Shown here: positions 1 through 15,000 of the stretch, piece after piece
Position numbering within the stretch: the first letter of the stretch is position 1
Layout of the letters: each line of letters starts with the position of its first letter
Position numbers and translations under genes: made by a program
Notes under the pieces: generated by a model
The model's input: only the letters and a program-made list of their open reading frames with translations
Told to the model about the DNA's origin: nothing
Databases searched by the model: none
Source: Saxidomus purpurata
Lineage: Eukaryota > Mollusca > Bivalvia > Venerida > Veneridae
DNA: 64,000 bases
Reading direction: 5' to 3'
NCBI GenBank assembly: GCA_022818135.1
Contig: JAFMSR010000016.1
Coordinates: forward strand, 6,037,448-6,101,447

Positions 1-16
1 TATATCCAGCCTCACA
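1..16 (-). CDS. Exon 51 (partial): start of an ephrin-receptor-like repeat
   Basis: After a TTACAG acceptor the phase-0 frame reads CEAGY and then leaves the window. C-x-x-G-Y is how ephrin-receptor-like repeats begin, as in exons 29-30. Short, so tentative. Confidence 0.55.
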
Positions 17-3000
17 CTGTAATGCAGTTGATGCACTAAAACTAGGGAGATCGAGCGATACCCTCTGAAATGCATAGTATAGACAAACTGTTTAATAAAA
101 CTACATTCACACCATTTGTTTTCCTGAATGGTGTTATGCAAGTACATTATATAGGTAATGTGGATAATTTGATTATAGAACAAACTTTAAGCATTCACCC
201 CATCAACACTTTTTAAAAAGGCATTAATAATGCATTTTGCTGTGAAATGCCCTAAGAAGTATGTATGTATTTATTTCAGTACCAAGTACCAAGGATAACA
301 AAATAAAGAGCAAGCTCTTATTTCCATTGTGGTCCTTTTTATTTTTAGAGACAGAAGCAGATACAAGGGAATCCGGGTACCAGACCCTAGCTCTTTTACG
401 AAAAGATCCCTTGGTTCTTTTCAACGTGCCCGGCGTATAGCACCGATACACGCGAGACTACCTCTGGGTTTCTAACCAGTTCATCTCAGATAGGTGGGAA
501 ACACGAAAAGCGTTTCTGAAATATCCAGTGCCCCGGCCGAGAATCGAACCGGGGACCTCCGGATTGGTAGTCCAGAGCGTTAACCACTCGGCCACCACAC
601 CACCCTAAGTAGGTCTGTTTTAATGAAAGTGGGGACAAAGATAATGAAAGGTTCTGTTAATATCAATCGCAAAACATGAAAAGTTAAGTTATAATTTAAT
701 ATTGAATAATTACATAACGGAGAAGGATTATCTTTATCCAATTAAAACAAAGCTTACGGTGCCCGAAGGATCCATGTATTCAAATACTTTTTGGTCTCCT
801 GCTGCAATCTTAAGAAGTTCATCAGTTGTTACACTCTCGTCTCCATATGCCATAGTTGAACTGAAGATTTAAACAGTACTAGTGTTCTTTTAATTTAATA
901 TAACTTTACATATAAATAATGCATGCCTCATGATAAATAACAGTTTTATTCCCACACTGATATGACGTTATCTCCTTCATATCTTCAAATGCGATTCCGA
1001 TTTTGACGCTGTTATTTCGGTAACAAAATCCGAAAATGATTTTGACTTAAATAAGTTGATCCTTAAGTTTTAGTACTCTTAAAAAATCTTACATTAAATG
1101 TTTTAAAAACTGAGTATTTTGGATTGTTACACTTACTGTAATAGTTTCATTTGTTTAACAACAGGGCCAAGATGACCCTATATTGCTCACTTGCGACCTA
1201 CTTATGACAATATCATACCATACTTCAACCATAAACTGTATATCATAAACACAAACATACTGTTTGACATTAACAAGACATTTTGACCAATTTACATGAT
1301 AATCGAGTTGCAAATGTCACCTGTATGGCATTCACAAGGTTTTTAAACGGGTAATCTAGTTGTTGACCTTAGATTACCCATATTCAAACTCGAACTAAAT
1401 GTTATCAAGACAATCATACTGACAAAGTTTTATGGTGCCATAATGAAAAATGCAACCTCTATGTCATTCATAAGGTTTTTTCTATGATTTTGACCCCGTT
1501 ACCTAGTTGTTTATCCCAGATAACCCATATTAGAACTCGACCTTAACAGACGACAGACAGACGACGGACACCAGGCGATCACAATAGCTCACCTTTGAGC
1601 ACTTCGTGCACAGGCGAGCTAAAAAGGACGGTGGTTTCTCGGTGAACCGGTAGTGCCTGACACACTGGCAAAACATTTCAATTATGAACAATCTTATCTA
1701 AATTTCCCATTCAGCGAAGATCAGTGATTGCTACCGACTCTAGACACCATTTCATTAACAAAATCTCCCGACACTGTTTTCAGAGACGCTGATAAATTCG
1801 TTTTATAAATACAGATGTACCTATCAAAACTCACAGCGTCTTGTAATTTTAGTTTTAAGTATTATAATAATAAAATACTATCAATCTTTTGAGTGCAGGA
1901 AATTACGCCATGCTCAAACATCTTTATTGAAAATGCGTTAAGTTGTAAACAAATAGATACAAATGCAATGTTTATCCTCATTAAAATGGTTTAAATGTTG
2001 TCATGAGTACCATGTATTAAATTCAAAGGATGCAATGTAATCTATACGGTTTTATACAACCTTAAATTATGAAATATGCATATATATTCATCACATGTTT
2101 TTAGAAGTTTTGAATGTTAGTCTATATCAGCAGATATATGATAAGGTATATTACTCAAAAAGAATAATTTATTTTCATTCTAACACGTAAGTTTAAACAA
2201 AAACAGTTCGAAGAGGTACTGAGCTTACATGGGCTTGATGCTTTGAACTTGTAGCCGACCGTGCATTCCGTACATACCGAGAAATTCTGGTTGTTCCTTA
2301 TTACACAAACACTTTTTGTCTTCCTTTGTTGCTGCTCAATTTTTAGGAGATACACATGTACCAGAAGTGTATTATAATTTACTACGATTTGTTATTACCC
2401 CGCCGGGTTTTCCCGTCCTTGAGTTACACGTTAATTAAAATTTTGTGATGTGAAAGTTTATTTAATATATACGTCAAGTTATTTGGTTCTCCGTTAGGAG
2501 CTTTTGGATTTCGCTCCGTGGTAATGACAAAACGTTCCGAACACTCTTCCCCTTTTTCATTCTTCAGCACAGAATACTGGTTGTTAAACTACGTTTTTAA
2601 CTTTTAAAAGAATATTATACATAAAGTATTTTCCCAAGTTGCAGGACTGATTGACAGCCCCCTGGGGGGTTGTTACGTTGCGTTTTCAAAAGCGTTCGCA
2701 CCCAGCGTTGTTTAATGGACGTCACTCCTTCGGGTTGTCTGTCTGTTATTTTTTTTTTTGGTGACTGTAGTGGGTGTCTTTTTTTTGTATCCTTTTTTTT
2801 TTCCCTGGGGCCCGTTTACAACTTGACTGCATTCATATTAATGCCATTCAAGCATATGAACGCAAACTACACTCTGCTTAGTTGTTTTCATACCTTACAA
2901 TGCCGAAATCAATGGAAACCACTATCGTATTGCCATTGCAAGTGAAGGCTGGAATCAGGACATTAACGCAGTTGTCTGAACACAATTCTTTGTTAGTCTG

Positions 3001-6000
3001 GTCGTTAAGTTGGTCGAGTTTATTCAACACAGACGCACTATAGGCTTCTTTTATGTTTTCACAACTACCATTGCTTGGAACAGCCGTCAATTCTAAGGTT
3101 ACCATTTGCGTAACATCTGTCGCAGCTGATCAAAATAATAAAACAAGGAGTCTCAAGATAGGGAAGTTCAGCTTATTTTCATTGTCTTTCACCTTTCTTA
3201 AAGACAACTGGATTTTTCATAATTATACTACAGCATAATATGAAACAAGACTCAAATTCAAATATACTACTTTGAATTTTCTTCCTTTCGATTAATAATA
3301 ATAATTTATTATCCGCTTAAAATATAGTTTTCAGTTTCAACTTTCAATGATTTGACTATGCTTGATATGTTTCGGTATAACTCCCGTCCCGAAAAGGTAA
3401 TTATCCATGTACATACACGTCTTTCTGAAATTATTACAGATATATAAAAAAGCAAATGAACTCTCCTTCCAATACGCGTCTCTCTGTAGCTAAAGTAAAA
3501 TAACTATAAAAATCCAAATCAATATTTCTAACATTAGTTCATAGAATATTAAAATATACCACTTCGCCATCCCGTTTACCTGCACATTGAGGGAATAAGT
3601 ATTCAGTGTATTTAACTGCCTCGTCCCACATCCCGTACATGCTACAAGTCTGATAGAGAGGTAGACTGCCAGCCAACAACTCATTCGAAGAGCAGTCGCC
3701 AGAGCAACGTTTTCCTCCTTGAACTACATCTTCGCAATCAGCATTATCCCCGCCCACATCGCCACAACTAGCCTCTGGAACGAAACATATAACAAATCTT
3801 ATAAGACCGGAAAGGTTCTTTCAATAACAATTCATTTGTAATAATACGTATCTGAATTAAACAATTCATTAAATAAAATATTTATTGCAGTCGGTGGTAA
3901 GTACAGACAAGAAAGCAAGAAACTTCCGATGTTATTTACAATAATATACAGTGCTACATATATACATTCGTATGATGCAAATTATGTAAACTGTACACCT
4001 AAAAACAAAATATGCGTGGTAAGAAACGTTTTAAAACACTTTGTTACAAGATAGTTCGAAAGCAACATAACATTTCTTTGAACAGAAATAGGAATTTATT
4101 GTGTTACCGCTGTAGAAGAGCCTAAATATACATGTAGTCGCATCTCCTTCCGCATCGAAACCGGCATATATAATTCCATGTATTCCGAATTCAAACTCAG
4201 AACCTAGCAAAAAAACAACATTTTTGATAAGGTTATAAATGTCAAGATTTCACAAGTCTGTTTTAATTTCACAAACCCGTCCATGTAATTGAAGTTTGCT
4301 TTAACCTTGTAAATATGGCTAAACTCTTTTTTCGTTATTATGACAAATACGAAAGTATTATTTCTCCATTTCTCGTGGCATTCGTTATATTGGAAACGTT
4401 AAACAATTGATTTTACTCAATAAACTGTTTTGAAATCTAACATTTCAAATAAAATATAACTGATGTTATGTTAAGAACCTCCGTTTGGGTAATTGCTTAT
4501 AGTGGAAATTGATGATCCACCAAACACTGGATCAGTCCAATTGAGTTTTACATCACGTTCGGTCACAACGAATGTGTCTGTGGGGCAACTGTTTACTGCT
4601 GGTATATCTGCAACTAGAATTGAAATTGTTCTGTCAGTGACGCTATTTTATATATTTTATCAGTGTGACATGTGCAGCAACTGTTTATTTCCGTTACGTC
4701 TGCAACTAGAAAATAAATCATTCAATTTTGGCAGCGACGTCAGTTTTAAACGTTCTATCCGTCTGATATATTAAGTAATTAAGAATTCTTAAATATTTAA
4801 TTATCGCCGTTACTGAGAAGGGGAAATAGACGACGAATGAAAAACGTGACAAAAGCTCATCGCGATCAACAACTGTATTAAAAGTTTAACAATGACGTGG
4901 CAACTTCTTCTCAATCATATCCAAATATATTTATCAAAACATTTTACAAACGAACAGAGATATCGTCATTTTTTTTTATTTGAAACTGAATATACATGAA
5001 CTTACAGACATATACATAAATGTATCTAGAATAGTTCGTACCTTCGTCAAGACCTTTACATGATGTATCACTAGGTAGACACGTGTTTCTGTTTATATTC
5101 AGTTCGCTGTTATGATTCACCGGATACATCAGCATGAGTGTTCTCTCTGGGTACAAAAGTAAATCAGTAGCAGGTGTCTGAGATCTGTAAACAAAGAGTT
5201 TGTCAATCGTAGTTCAGTTGCAAATTTAGCAAAGTATCAGAAATAATGCTTACGAGATTTACACGAAAGGTTCATCTTATCCATCTAATGCTTACACTAA
5301 ATACTAATACTTTTATAGCGTTAATTCCTTTTATGAGAGCATTGACTTTAGAGATCTAAATGATGATGCAATGGATGAACGACCTAAACCGAAGAACCTA
5401 GATATGGACGAAATACCCAACTGTTCCTGGAGCAGGTCGATTAACTACAACCTTCTTTATTGCTGAAATGGACTCGTAACATTTTATTCACCTATATATC
5501 TCCAAAAAACTCAACAATGCATCCTACGATAATGTTTCCTTTGTAGCTTAAATAGGTTTTTACCATACATAATTATGTATATCATGACATCTAGGGGTTT
5601 ACTTCATCTTGTATTTCAGATACCCTTTTTTTCGTTTCTTTCTTTATTTGTGAAAACAACTAAATACAATTTTTAACTGATGTTATATTTCCGTATGGAG
5701 TACCTGTTCAAACAAAATATAAGGCATGCTCACCTGGAATACAACAGTGCAATATCGGAACTCGACGTTGAACGGCCCAGTACATACACTCTGCTTATTA
5801 GACCTTCAAAACTGTCTTCAGGATTAGTTTTACCGGTTTCAGGGTTTATTTCACCGAACACGAGAAAACCACTGAAACGTAAGATCATAATAGTATACAT
5901 GTGAACATGTACTTGTATGATTGAATTATATAGCAAATGTATTCAACACAATCTTGACAACATATTATTTACAAACATAGAACACTGCTTCAGTAAGGTC

Positions 6001-9000
6001 ATTGTCTTAGTTACAAATCAATCCAAATAAAAAAAACTCGATTACAATATCTCGACTGAAACTCGTGCTACCAACTATGCACCTGTTTATGTACATGTTA
6101 ATATTTATTCCCCAAAACCTTCCCCAAAACCTTTCGAAGATAACTCCGATAAAAAGTAAATTTATGTCTAGGCACTATAAGTATGAAAGATACGATACCA
6201 ATTTTATCTACGACAAAGTTTGCATGATCTTTTAGACTAATACATGTACGCTGTTGTAAATCATGAATCATAAATGTAAATATATGCAAAAATGAAATGT
6301 AACCTTCTCCGTCAAATACTATTACAATGCACCTGCCTTCGATCGTATTAGGATTACTTATTCGTCACTAAAACGACCATTAAGTTAAGGTATTATGCTA
6401 TCCAAAAAACACTTGTAAAACTGATTTTGAATTAATAAATGACTGCACTTTTCGCTGACGTCACCAATAACAGATCTGTTTGACACTATTGTTTCAACGA
6501 CTGGTCAAATGCGGCATAATTTTCAATTTCATACTCTTTTATGGTGTACGAAAAGTGCCAAAAACGTGTATACCTACTCTAACGAATTTCGCCGATAGAT
6601 ATTCCGGCAATTGATCACAAGGACAATAATTATAAATATGTCCCTGATGCAGATTATTTGTACTGTCAGGCAATTTGGAGAAACTCCTTGTTGAGCATAA
6701 TACTGTATTTTGTGTGTTCAAGTTATATGCAGAGTGTTGAGCCGTCAAATAGTCATTTTTTGCAACTCAAACGAAATAGTTTTGGAGATTCAACGAAAAC
6801 TCTAATTTTGGACTTTTAGTACATTCGGTTTAACAGCAGAGAACAATGTTAAAAATAAAGAATTGGCGTTTTTTAAATTTTAATTGAAAGCATTGCCTTT
6901 CTTCAAGGATTCAACTCACTTTTAAGGCACTTTTAATTCACCACACTTCTTGTTACTACTTCATGCAATAAAATGTTATGCTACTATTGATTTCACTGCA
7001 GTTATGGTAACTAATGGATGAATGTGACTAATTATCTAACTACTTATGCAACTAAATATAGATCAACAACATTCAGTGAGTTGTATTTACACTTTAGGCG
7101 TACAAAAAAACAACGGTAAATGCCGAAAAGAACGTGTAAATTACGCCTCATTTATTGTTGCTGAACTGTAGATACTACATGTACATTAAGCATAAAGGCA
7201 TAAAAGGCAAAACTAAATGATATATGTATATATGTGACTATTGTTTGGTTCTCCATTCTTGCAACTGTTATAGCGTTTTATTGCTAATGATTTGATTTTA
7301 TTCATTTTTCGATAAATATATGATTATGAACATGCAGAACTTTATTCAATCTAAATAATTTATTTTCAATTATTACTTTGTTTTATTACTGGGATGTACA
7401 ATTGTCATAAACTATTTGGTACATTTTGTACCCCCTCGACTTTTATTGGTTTAATAAATATTTCAAAATGTTAGCTTAAATTGAAGCAATTTCTAGATTG
7501 TGAAATTTAATTAGAAATACAATGAGGCAGTTATTAGCCCATTAACAAATGTTGTTTAAAATTCACTTATAAATCAAATAAGAAAAAAGAAATTTTCACA
7601 ATACAAAAAATAAAATTCTCAATTCATATTACCGAAACTGATTATAAACTCTTGCTTGAACTATTCATAATATTATGCAAAACAACTTGTGTTACAGATA
7701 ATGCCAACCAAACAATAGTTTTCGAACTTACACAGATATCCCACTTCTGTTTTATATATGAGTATATGAAAGAGAAAGTATGATAGGAAATAGAGATTTT
7801 TAGAATCACTTTAATGAAATGTGAAAGCATGATGAAACCAACTGCAAACTCCTCCTAGTAAGCCTTTAGAATAAGAAGTTGTAATAAGAAGAACAATTCA
7901 GAACTTGAATTTTGTACATAGATTTCAACTTTTTTTCAAGAGTTTATAAGACAAACTTTATAAAATTTCAAAATTTTCGAAATACTTGAATTTGTTTTTT
8001 GTTTTTTTCGCGTACGGCAAATGCTGTATTTTTTATTATTATAAGTATAAAACACCCATTTATGTAATATGTAATGTAATTTAATTATTATCAATGATAA
8101 AGTAGACCTATCACTAAATGTGATTAATGCCCCCGAAAGGCTGCTTTATAAACTGTGGAAGTTCGTAGTAACAGATAACCTTGCAAAAATAAACTAAAAT
8201 AGAGATATTGTTCTTGGCAAAAACCCTGAATTAGCAGAGAGTTATGGTTCTTGTACACTGTACTGCCTTTCATTGTGCTAGACCATTGTATGAAGTTGTA
8301 TTGCATTCCAACCAGTAGTTTTCAAGTTATGCTCTTCGACAAGAAAAAGTACAAATGGGCATGAGTCAAGATTTAATTATGGTTCTTGTACACTGCACTT
8401 CCTCTCATTGTGCTAGACCATTGTATGAAGTTGTATTGAATTCCAACCAGTAGTTTTCAAGTTATGCTCCGGACAAGGAAAAGTAACAAAGAGCAATAAC
8501 TCTGTAATGAGTCAAGATGGAGTTATGATTTTGCGCACTGCACTTTCACTTAATGTGCTTGACCATTGTATGAAGTTGTATTGAATTCCAACAAGTAGTT
8601 TTCAAGTTATGCTCCGGACAAGGAAAATGCAACAGACCGCCTGACCTACCGACCGACCGACCAACCAACCACCGGGTGACTCCTATATACGCCCCAAACT
8701 TCGTTTCGGGGGTATAAATAGCAAATTGATAATTGAATAGTATAGATAACATACATTGTAAGCACACTAATCTCTATACCCATTTTAATCTGAAATTATA
8801 TGTCGAACACTACCATGGTTGCTTTGAATGTCAACACTTTTGAAAGCGGTTTGTGAATTTTAGTTAATGTAATATTTGAATGTTCACTTTAATAACTAAT
8901 TATCACTTCCATGACATTTGTTCACATCGAACTAATGTCAAGTACTGTTCACTTGCTCGAACTATCAGTAAGTCAGGTTTTTGTCAAAAGATGTCCTAAA

Positions 9001-12000
9001 TATTGTATTTAGAAATGTTACTAGATCTATGTGGCGCATTGTAAACAAACTCAGGTGAGTAACTTGATGCAAAAATCATCGTTATCGATTTGGATCATAA
9101 CGTTACCATTGGAAATATAATACAGACATTGAGAGTAAGCCGATGTTCCTTTGGGGGGAGGGGCAACAGAGACCAATTTTCGATCCTTCCGAAAGATCAA
9201 TGGAACGCCTGATTTAAACACTTTGAAAGACTAGATTATGTTTGAACTTCTTTCAAACAGACATAAAGCACTTTCAGTAGGACTGGTATAATTTCGTCAG
9301 ACTGTCCATTCACTGTCAAAATCAAGCTATTTTTGTCAACGCTAACGGTTGAATTCAAACAGTTAGGAAAGAGGAAAAAACAAAGTTTTAACCTTATTCT
9401 GCATAAATTCATTTCCAATTAATAGCATTATTGGATTCCGATCAAAGTCCCTTTAGTATTTGTTTTCTATGATTTACATCAAATACACTTCTTCAAGTTG
9501 AATGGTGGAAATACAATGTCTTGTATGAGCGAAAATCATTTTTATACCAAAAAATAATGTGATGAAACTTCATGAAATGCGATATATAGTCATCTTTATT
9601 AATTTTAAAGCAAAAATATAATATAGAACAACATATGTATGGAATAAGCTAAGCTGCTATTGGAGAATACTTTTAGACATGTATTTCTAAATTAAAGTGA
9701 CATTATGCGCATCCTACTGCACACAGTGTATTTTTGGTGACAGTTTTATAAAAGCAATGTTTGGTTGCTGTTCATTTAAATGTGTTAAATTAATGATTAT
9801 GCTGCATTAGTATTTGAAGTTGGTGCTTTAGATATAACAAAATCGGACTGATAAAATGATAGTTGATTGTGTCGTTGTTGATGTTGGTAGAGATATCGGC
9901 AGTGGAAGGGAAACAACTCCTGCATGCAGTTGTTCTTTTCTTAAAGTGACTCTCCCAGTCAAATAAGAAAATCAACATTTGGAAAGTTATTATTTCATAC
10001 TGGTAGCGTGAAGAGTTTGGTGTATTGGGGGTAAAAGCTATTACTTCCTCTACGCTTTTGTACACACACCATATTCAGCAGGATTTTTACTTGAAAAAAA
10101 ATGCGCATAATGTCACTTTAAGCATAACATTTTATCTAACGGCTTGAAAATGATAATCTTGTTGTTAAAATAAACCAAGAATTACAATACACACTTACAT
10201 GTTTGCTACTGGGTTATTTTCTGAGAAAACAGCTCCGTCTTTTATTTCCCCATCAACATACAAATTTAGCTCATCTGGGTTTCTTGACCGCGTGACCACA
10301 AAATGATGCCAATATCCATCGGTGACTTGTAAGTTGTATTCAAGGTTCTATAAAAACAACTATGCGCATCAGAAAGTAATATCTTAAACCAGTTTAAAAT
10401 TAAAAAGTTTCTTCTCTGGCTTCTGGGTCTGTGAGATAATGGAAAATATATTTACAGTTCATTTGAAGAGATTCGACATGTTCTGCTTGTACAAAAATAG
10501 AATATAATCGCTTCTTACATTTTATAAGAGATAACAAGATGTCCTTGTCCATAAAGAAGAAATGTTGTACATGTACAGTAACAAAACACTTTGTTGTTAT
10601 CAACATACAAATTGAAAACTCTATACTACGGCCGGAGAAAAGGGTAGCTGAATTATCTTATCGTATGGTTTATAAAACCACTGATGTGAATATTAAGTTT
10701 TTAAAATGCTTAAAAGGCTTAAAAATCAACAAGAAAAATTTCGATTTTACCTCAGTCTCCCGTTTCCGTCTTGAAACAGATGTGTCATCAATAAAAGCGT
10801 CAACACCAGTGGAATGAAAAATCAGCTCGAAGTCTGGTGATGATGGTATTACTGTACCACTGTATTCAGATATACATACAATTCTAAGCTTTATATTAGT
10901 CTTTGTATGAAATTAAATACTTATTTTCGGTATTTATCCGAGACTATCTTACTAGTTTGCATGTATCTGTCCTAGATTACTAAACAATTTAGTTCTCACA
11001 ATTGATCGGGTACTTTGAACAGTATTCGTCAAATCATTAGATGTGATATTCAACAGTAAAGTAAAGTAGTCGACTGTTACTATCGTCTGGTGAATATCAC
11101 ATTATATCCAATCTCTCACGTGTCCGTCATTGTACATGTATAATATGACGCAACATCAGTTTACAGTTTTTGTAAAACATCTGCTTAAGGTGAGTTGCTT
11201 GTTAATCAATACAATCTTGTAACTTATCTCGTAGTTCTTATTTAGCCTAGTTATTTGAATCCTTATGCATTTCATTGCAGTACAGATCATGTCCATTAGT
11301 TTTAACATAACAAGAAAATTGCATAATGTCCATGTATCGCTCACCTTGGAACAATGATAAAAGTGTTAGATTTATGAAACTTGCTGAATATGTACATTGT
11401 ATAATGCGTTTGATACCTTACGTTATTCAGTATCGTTACAGCTCATATATGTATCATAATTTATACATTTATTTCAAATGATTTGGATAAGTGAGGAAAT
11501 GAAGGTGTTAGAATGTAAACATAGTTTTATATTTCATAAATGATAACATGTACCGGTAAACAAAATACTGACCCTGACTTGGATCCAAGTACGTGCAAAA
11601 TGTCACCACTGCCATGCACTGATTTATATCTTGCCCAAAACGCTATGGTAAACTCATATATGTCTGTCACGCCATCTCCAAACATGGCAACTGAAGCTTC
11701 ATCTCGGCAAAGTTCCATTGGTGTTATCACATAATCAAAGTCATCCCCTACAGCTGTGTGTGAACATAAATAAGATCGATTGCAGTTCATTTGTTGGAGA
11801 CTTTAATAGGTTGTTTATGCCGTAACAAAATGATGTAAACAGACAGAACAAATGCGCTAATGTTTAATTGTTAATTTGTATTCATATAAAAACATTTTGT
11901 GACTTACATATTATCCTGTTGGAGTTGAGGTAAATCTCACTAGAGAATAGTTTGCAGGTATCCAAGCTTACCTCGTCATCAAGATACATGATTATGTTAT

Positions 12001-15000
12001 ATATTATTTAAACTTAAACAAGATAATTGAGATAATTAATCTAAGATTCTAATACATGTACTTTTAAAAAAAATAAACGCATCGATTAGAGAAAATTAGT
12101 ATGTAAAACATACTTGTGTTGCAGAATTGGCCTCTGTAACCTGTCGCACAAATGCATGAATATTGGTCATTGCTGCTGACACATTCCTGATTCGCTGGAC
12201 ATGGATTAGTGGAGCATGCATCAATTTCTGTATCGCATGTGTCTCCAGTAAACTCTGCAGGGAACAATTATTATACAGAAAACATGTAGATACAGTAAAG
12301 TACGTATAGTATAAGTAAGTAAAATGTAAATAATTTTGTAACAATTCAAACATACCGAGATGATTAAATCAACTAATGTTTTACACACGTTGATCCCGGA
12401 CGACCAGAAGATCTTGTAGTTCATCATCACATTTCTATTTACATGTTGTTTTATCACAATTCCATGTATAGGTCTTTAGCCATGATTATATTGTCTCCAA
12501 ACGAAACTCTTGCTTCAAAAGGAAGACTGATTGATAGAATTGATAATTGTTCTTTCTAAGAGTAGTGAACTTTTTCTTTGTTGGCCTTTTTCAGCTGAAG
12601 GCCTTTTAGTTTGGAGCTGGTAAATTAGACAATGGTGTATGACTTAAATTTACCTGAAGGACAACTGCATGTGGCGCCTGTATCGCTGTCACTGCATGTA
12701 CCTCCGTTTTTACATATATTATCGGCACATGAAGGGAGGCTACTCTCACAATACTCTCCCATGTATCCTGAAACGACAAATTATACAATATTACATTATG
12801 ACAAGGTTGCTCAAAATCCGTTATTCTGAGAACAAACTTCTTCTGTGGTATTTTAGGACTCACAAGTTACACGGTATCCAAGCTAAAATCGTTATCAAGA
12901 TCGAAAATCTTGTAGAACTGTTATATGTAAAGAAGCGAGCGCGTTTTATCAAAGACTATGATAAGGGTTTGAGCAAATGACCCTGAGATGAAAATGTATC
13001 ATTTGTTTACCATAACAACTGTAAGTATTTAATAACAATTTATTTATTCAAATACTTATATTTAGTTTAATGTCGCAAATTGAAACGCGTAAACAGACAC
13101 TACCAGCCATTATATCATGACAAAAAGCAGTATCGTGTGTAAGAAGTACAAAGATGTAACAGGGTTATTAGTAAAGCAATGTGGTCCAGAATGCTGGATT
13201 TGTTCAAATCGTGTGCTGGATCATACTAGAACTGAACTGGAATATGATCAGACCGTGATGAGAGCCAATCCAGCATCTGAATCATATTTCTATGACAATT
13301 ACCCTTATACTTTATAGATTTAGGTACTTGACTGCACTGATACACTGAGATCCAATCAAAATCGACGTTATTAATTTCGTGGACATGCAGGAACATTCTA
13401 TCGATCAACGGGAAACACTCTTACAAAATTGTTACTGCGGTAATACAAAATAAGATTAAGTTAGTTGAACGGCACTTTTTCACAGAAGATACATACATTT
13501 TGTGTATGTATCAATGTTAGGTATATAATGACATTAATTATTATGACACCGTGTCAGACACTAGGTATACAGTGGTACAGAATTGATATAAAGATGAATA
13601 AGAAGTAGATCATACTGTACCAGTGTTAAAATAAAAACTTAACTGAATTGATAGATGTTTTAAACAATATTTCTGGTTATTTTTCCCAAGATATTTTGAA
13701 AGTTTCTCATGAATACCTGTCGGACAGATGCACTCAAATACACCAGCCGAAAATGAGCAGTTGCTTCCGAGAGCCATGCACGGATTAGCTCGCATACACA
13801 AATCATACTCCACAGAACAGTCGTCGCCAATATAGTTTTCTGGGCACCTGAAGATAAAACATAGAATATTAAAGAAAGTCATAACATCACAAGAATTTTA
13901 GAGGCAGTCTATCAGATTCTGGATAAAACAACGGGAAACCCGTCTGTTGACAGAAACATAACTGTGCCTTTTCCGGCATGTGACATTAACAAATTGGAAG
14001 TAGAATAAAAGTCTGAAAGCATTTTTTATGCAATGAAGTGGAAGAAAATCGTGGATATGGGTCGAAACATAAACCATCAGTATAAAGGAACATTGCGGTG
14101 TTTTTAAGCATTTCCAAAGACGAAACAAGCACTTTATCATTTAAACTTTCATCAACTGGATCTTATCATTAAACGCACATCAACAAATATTTGCATGTTT
14201 GAAGAGCTTAACGACTGAAGTAATTGTAAAGTATTAATTTTGTATTACATGCAACGGTAACCGGAACTCGTGGTATAGCACGTGCCTCCGTTGTAACATT
14301 GTTCTCCATTGGGGCAGTGGTTAATCTGCATTTCACACTGATCCCCGGTCCACGGAGGCATGCATTCGCAACTGTACGATGTTTGATCGACTGCAGTACA
14401 AGTGCCTCCGTGCTGGCACGGGTAACTTCTGCATAAAGAAGTTTCAACCTAGAGGTGTAGAAATAAATATAAATAGCTATTTATAATCTCGATACTTTGT
14501 GCGTTTTTGGGCATTTCGAAAGAATCGTTTGGAAGAGATTGGAACAGTTTACGTTTACAGTTATATAAGTGTGTCTTTGCCATCCTTCAGACTGAAAACA
14601 TAAAATTCCAATTACAAATCTGACAATTAAGACATAATTTTAAGCTAATAGTATACTTACTTAATCACACTATATAAGGTCGTTATACAAAAAATAATAA
14701 TTCAAGATTATGATTTGTGGTACAATGAAGGAACAATGCAAAAATGTGTCAGGTCATACCTCACATGATCTTCCTTCGTAGCCATCTACACAACTACACA
14801 TGAAGTCGTTGTTGACATTCACACATTCCTCTGTGTTGTTTTTGTTACATGTGTGGCAAAATTCATCATCCTGGTCGTCACATTCTCTGACACCTTAAGT
14901 CAGGAAGAACAAACTTAATTTTCTAAATATAACTGACATTTCACATCAGGTTTTTTAGATACAGGTAATAAATGAATATAAATCAACTCTCACGAAATAC

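Larger units (their letters stand above)
5872..10198 (-). other. Intron between pentraxin exons 43 and 44 (4.3 kb)
   Basis: Carries a hairpin-ended tandem repeat (8126-8718) and a MITE (9696-10117). No exon-like frame with matching phase is visible, and exons 43 and 44 join directly (phase 2). Confidence 0.7.

Noticed and set aside
530..601. Functional tRNA gene
   Set aside because: A and B boxes are good but acceptor and T stems do not pair, and a SINE-like body follows.
2155..2355. Exon with [16 protein letters not shown], resembling an ephrin-receptor-like repeat
   Set aside because: No convincing acceptor and donor pair in phase; exons 49 and 50 already join in phase 2.
9790..10065. Minus-strand frame of 91 residues with a similar one at 55452-55682
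   Set aside because: Both lie inside the two MITE copies, and their similarity reflects the repeat, not a gene.
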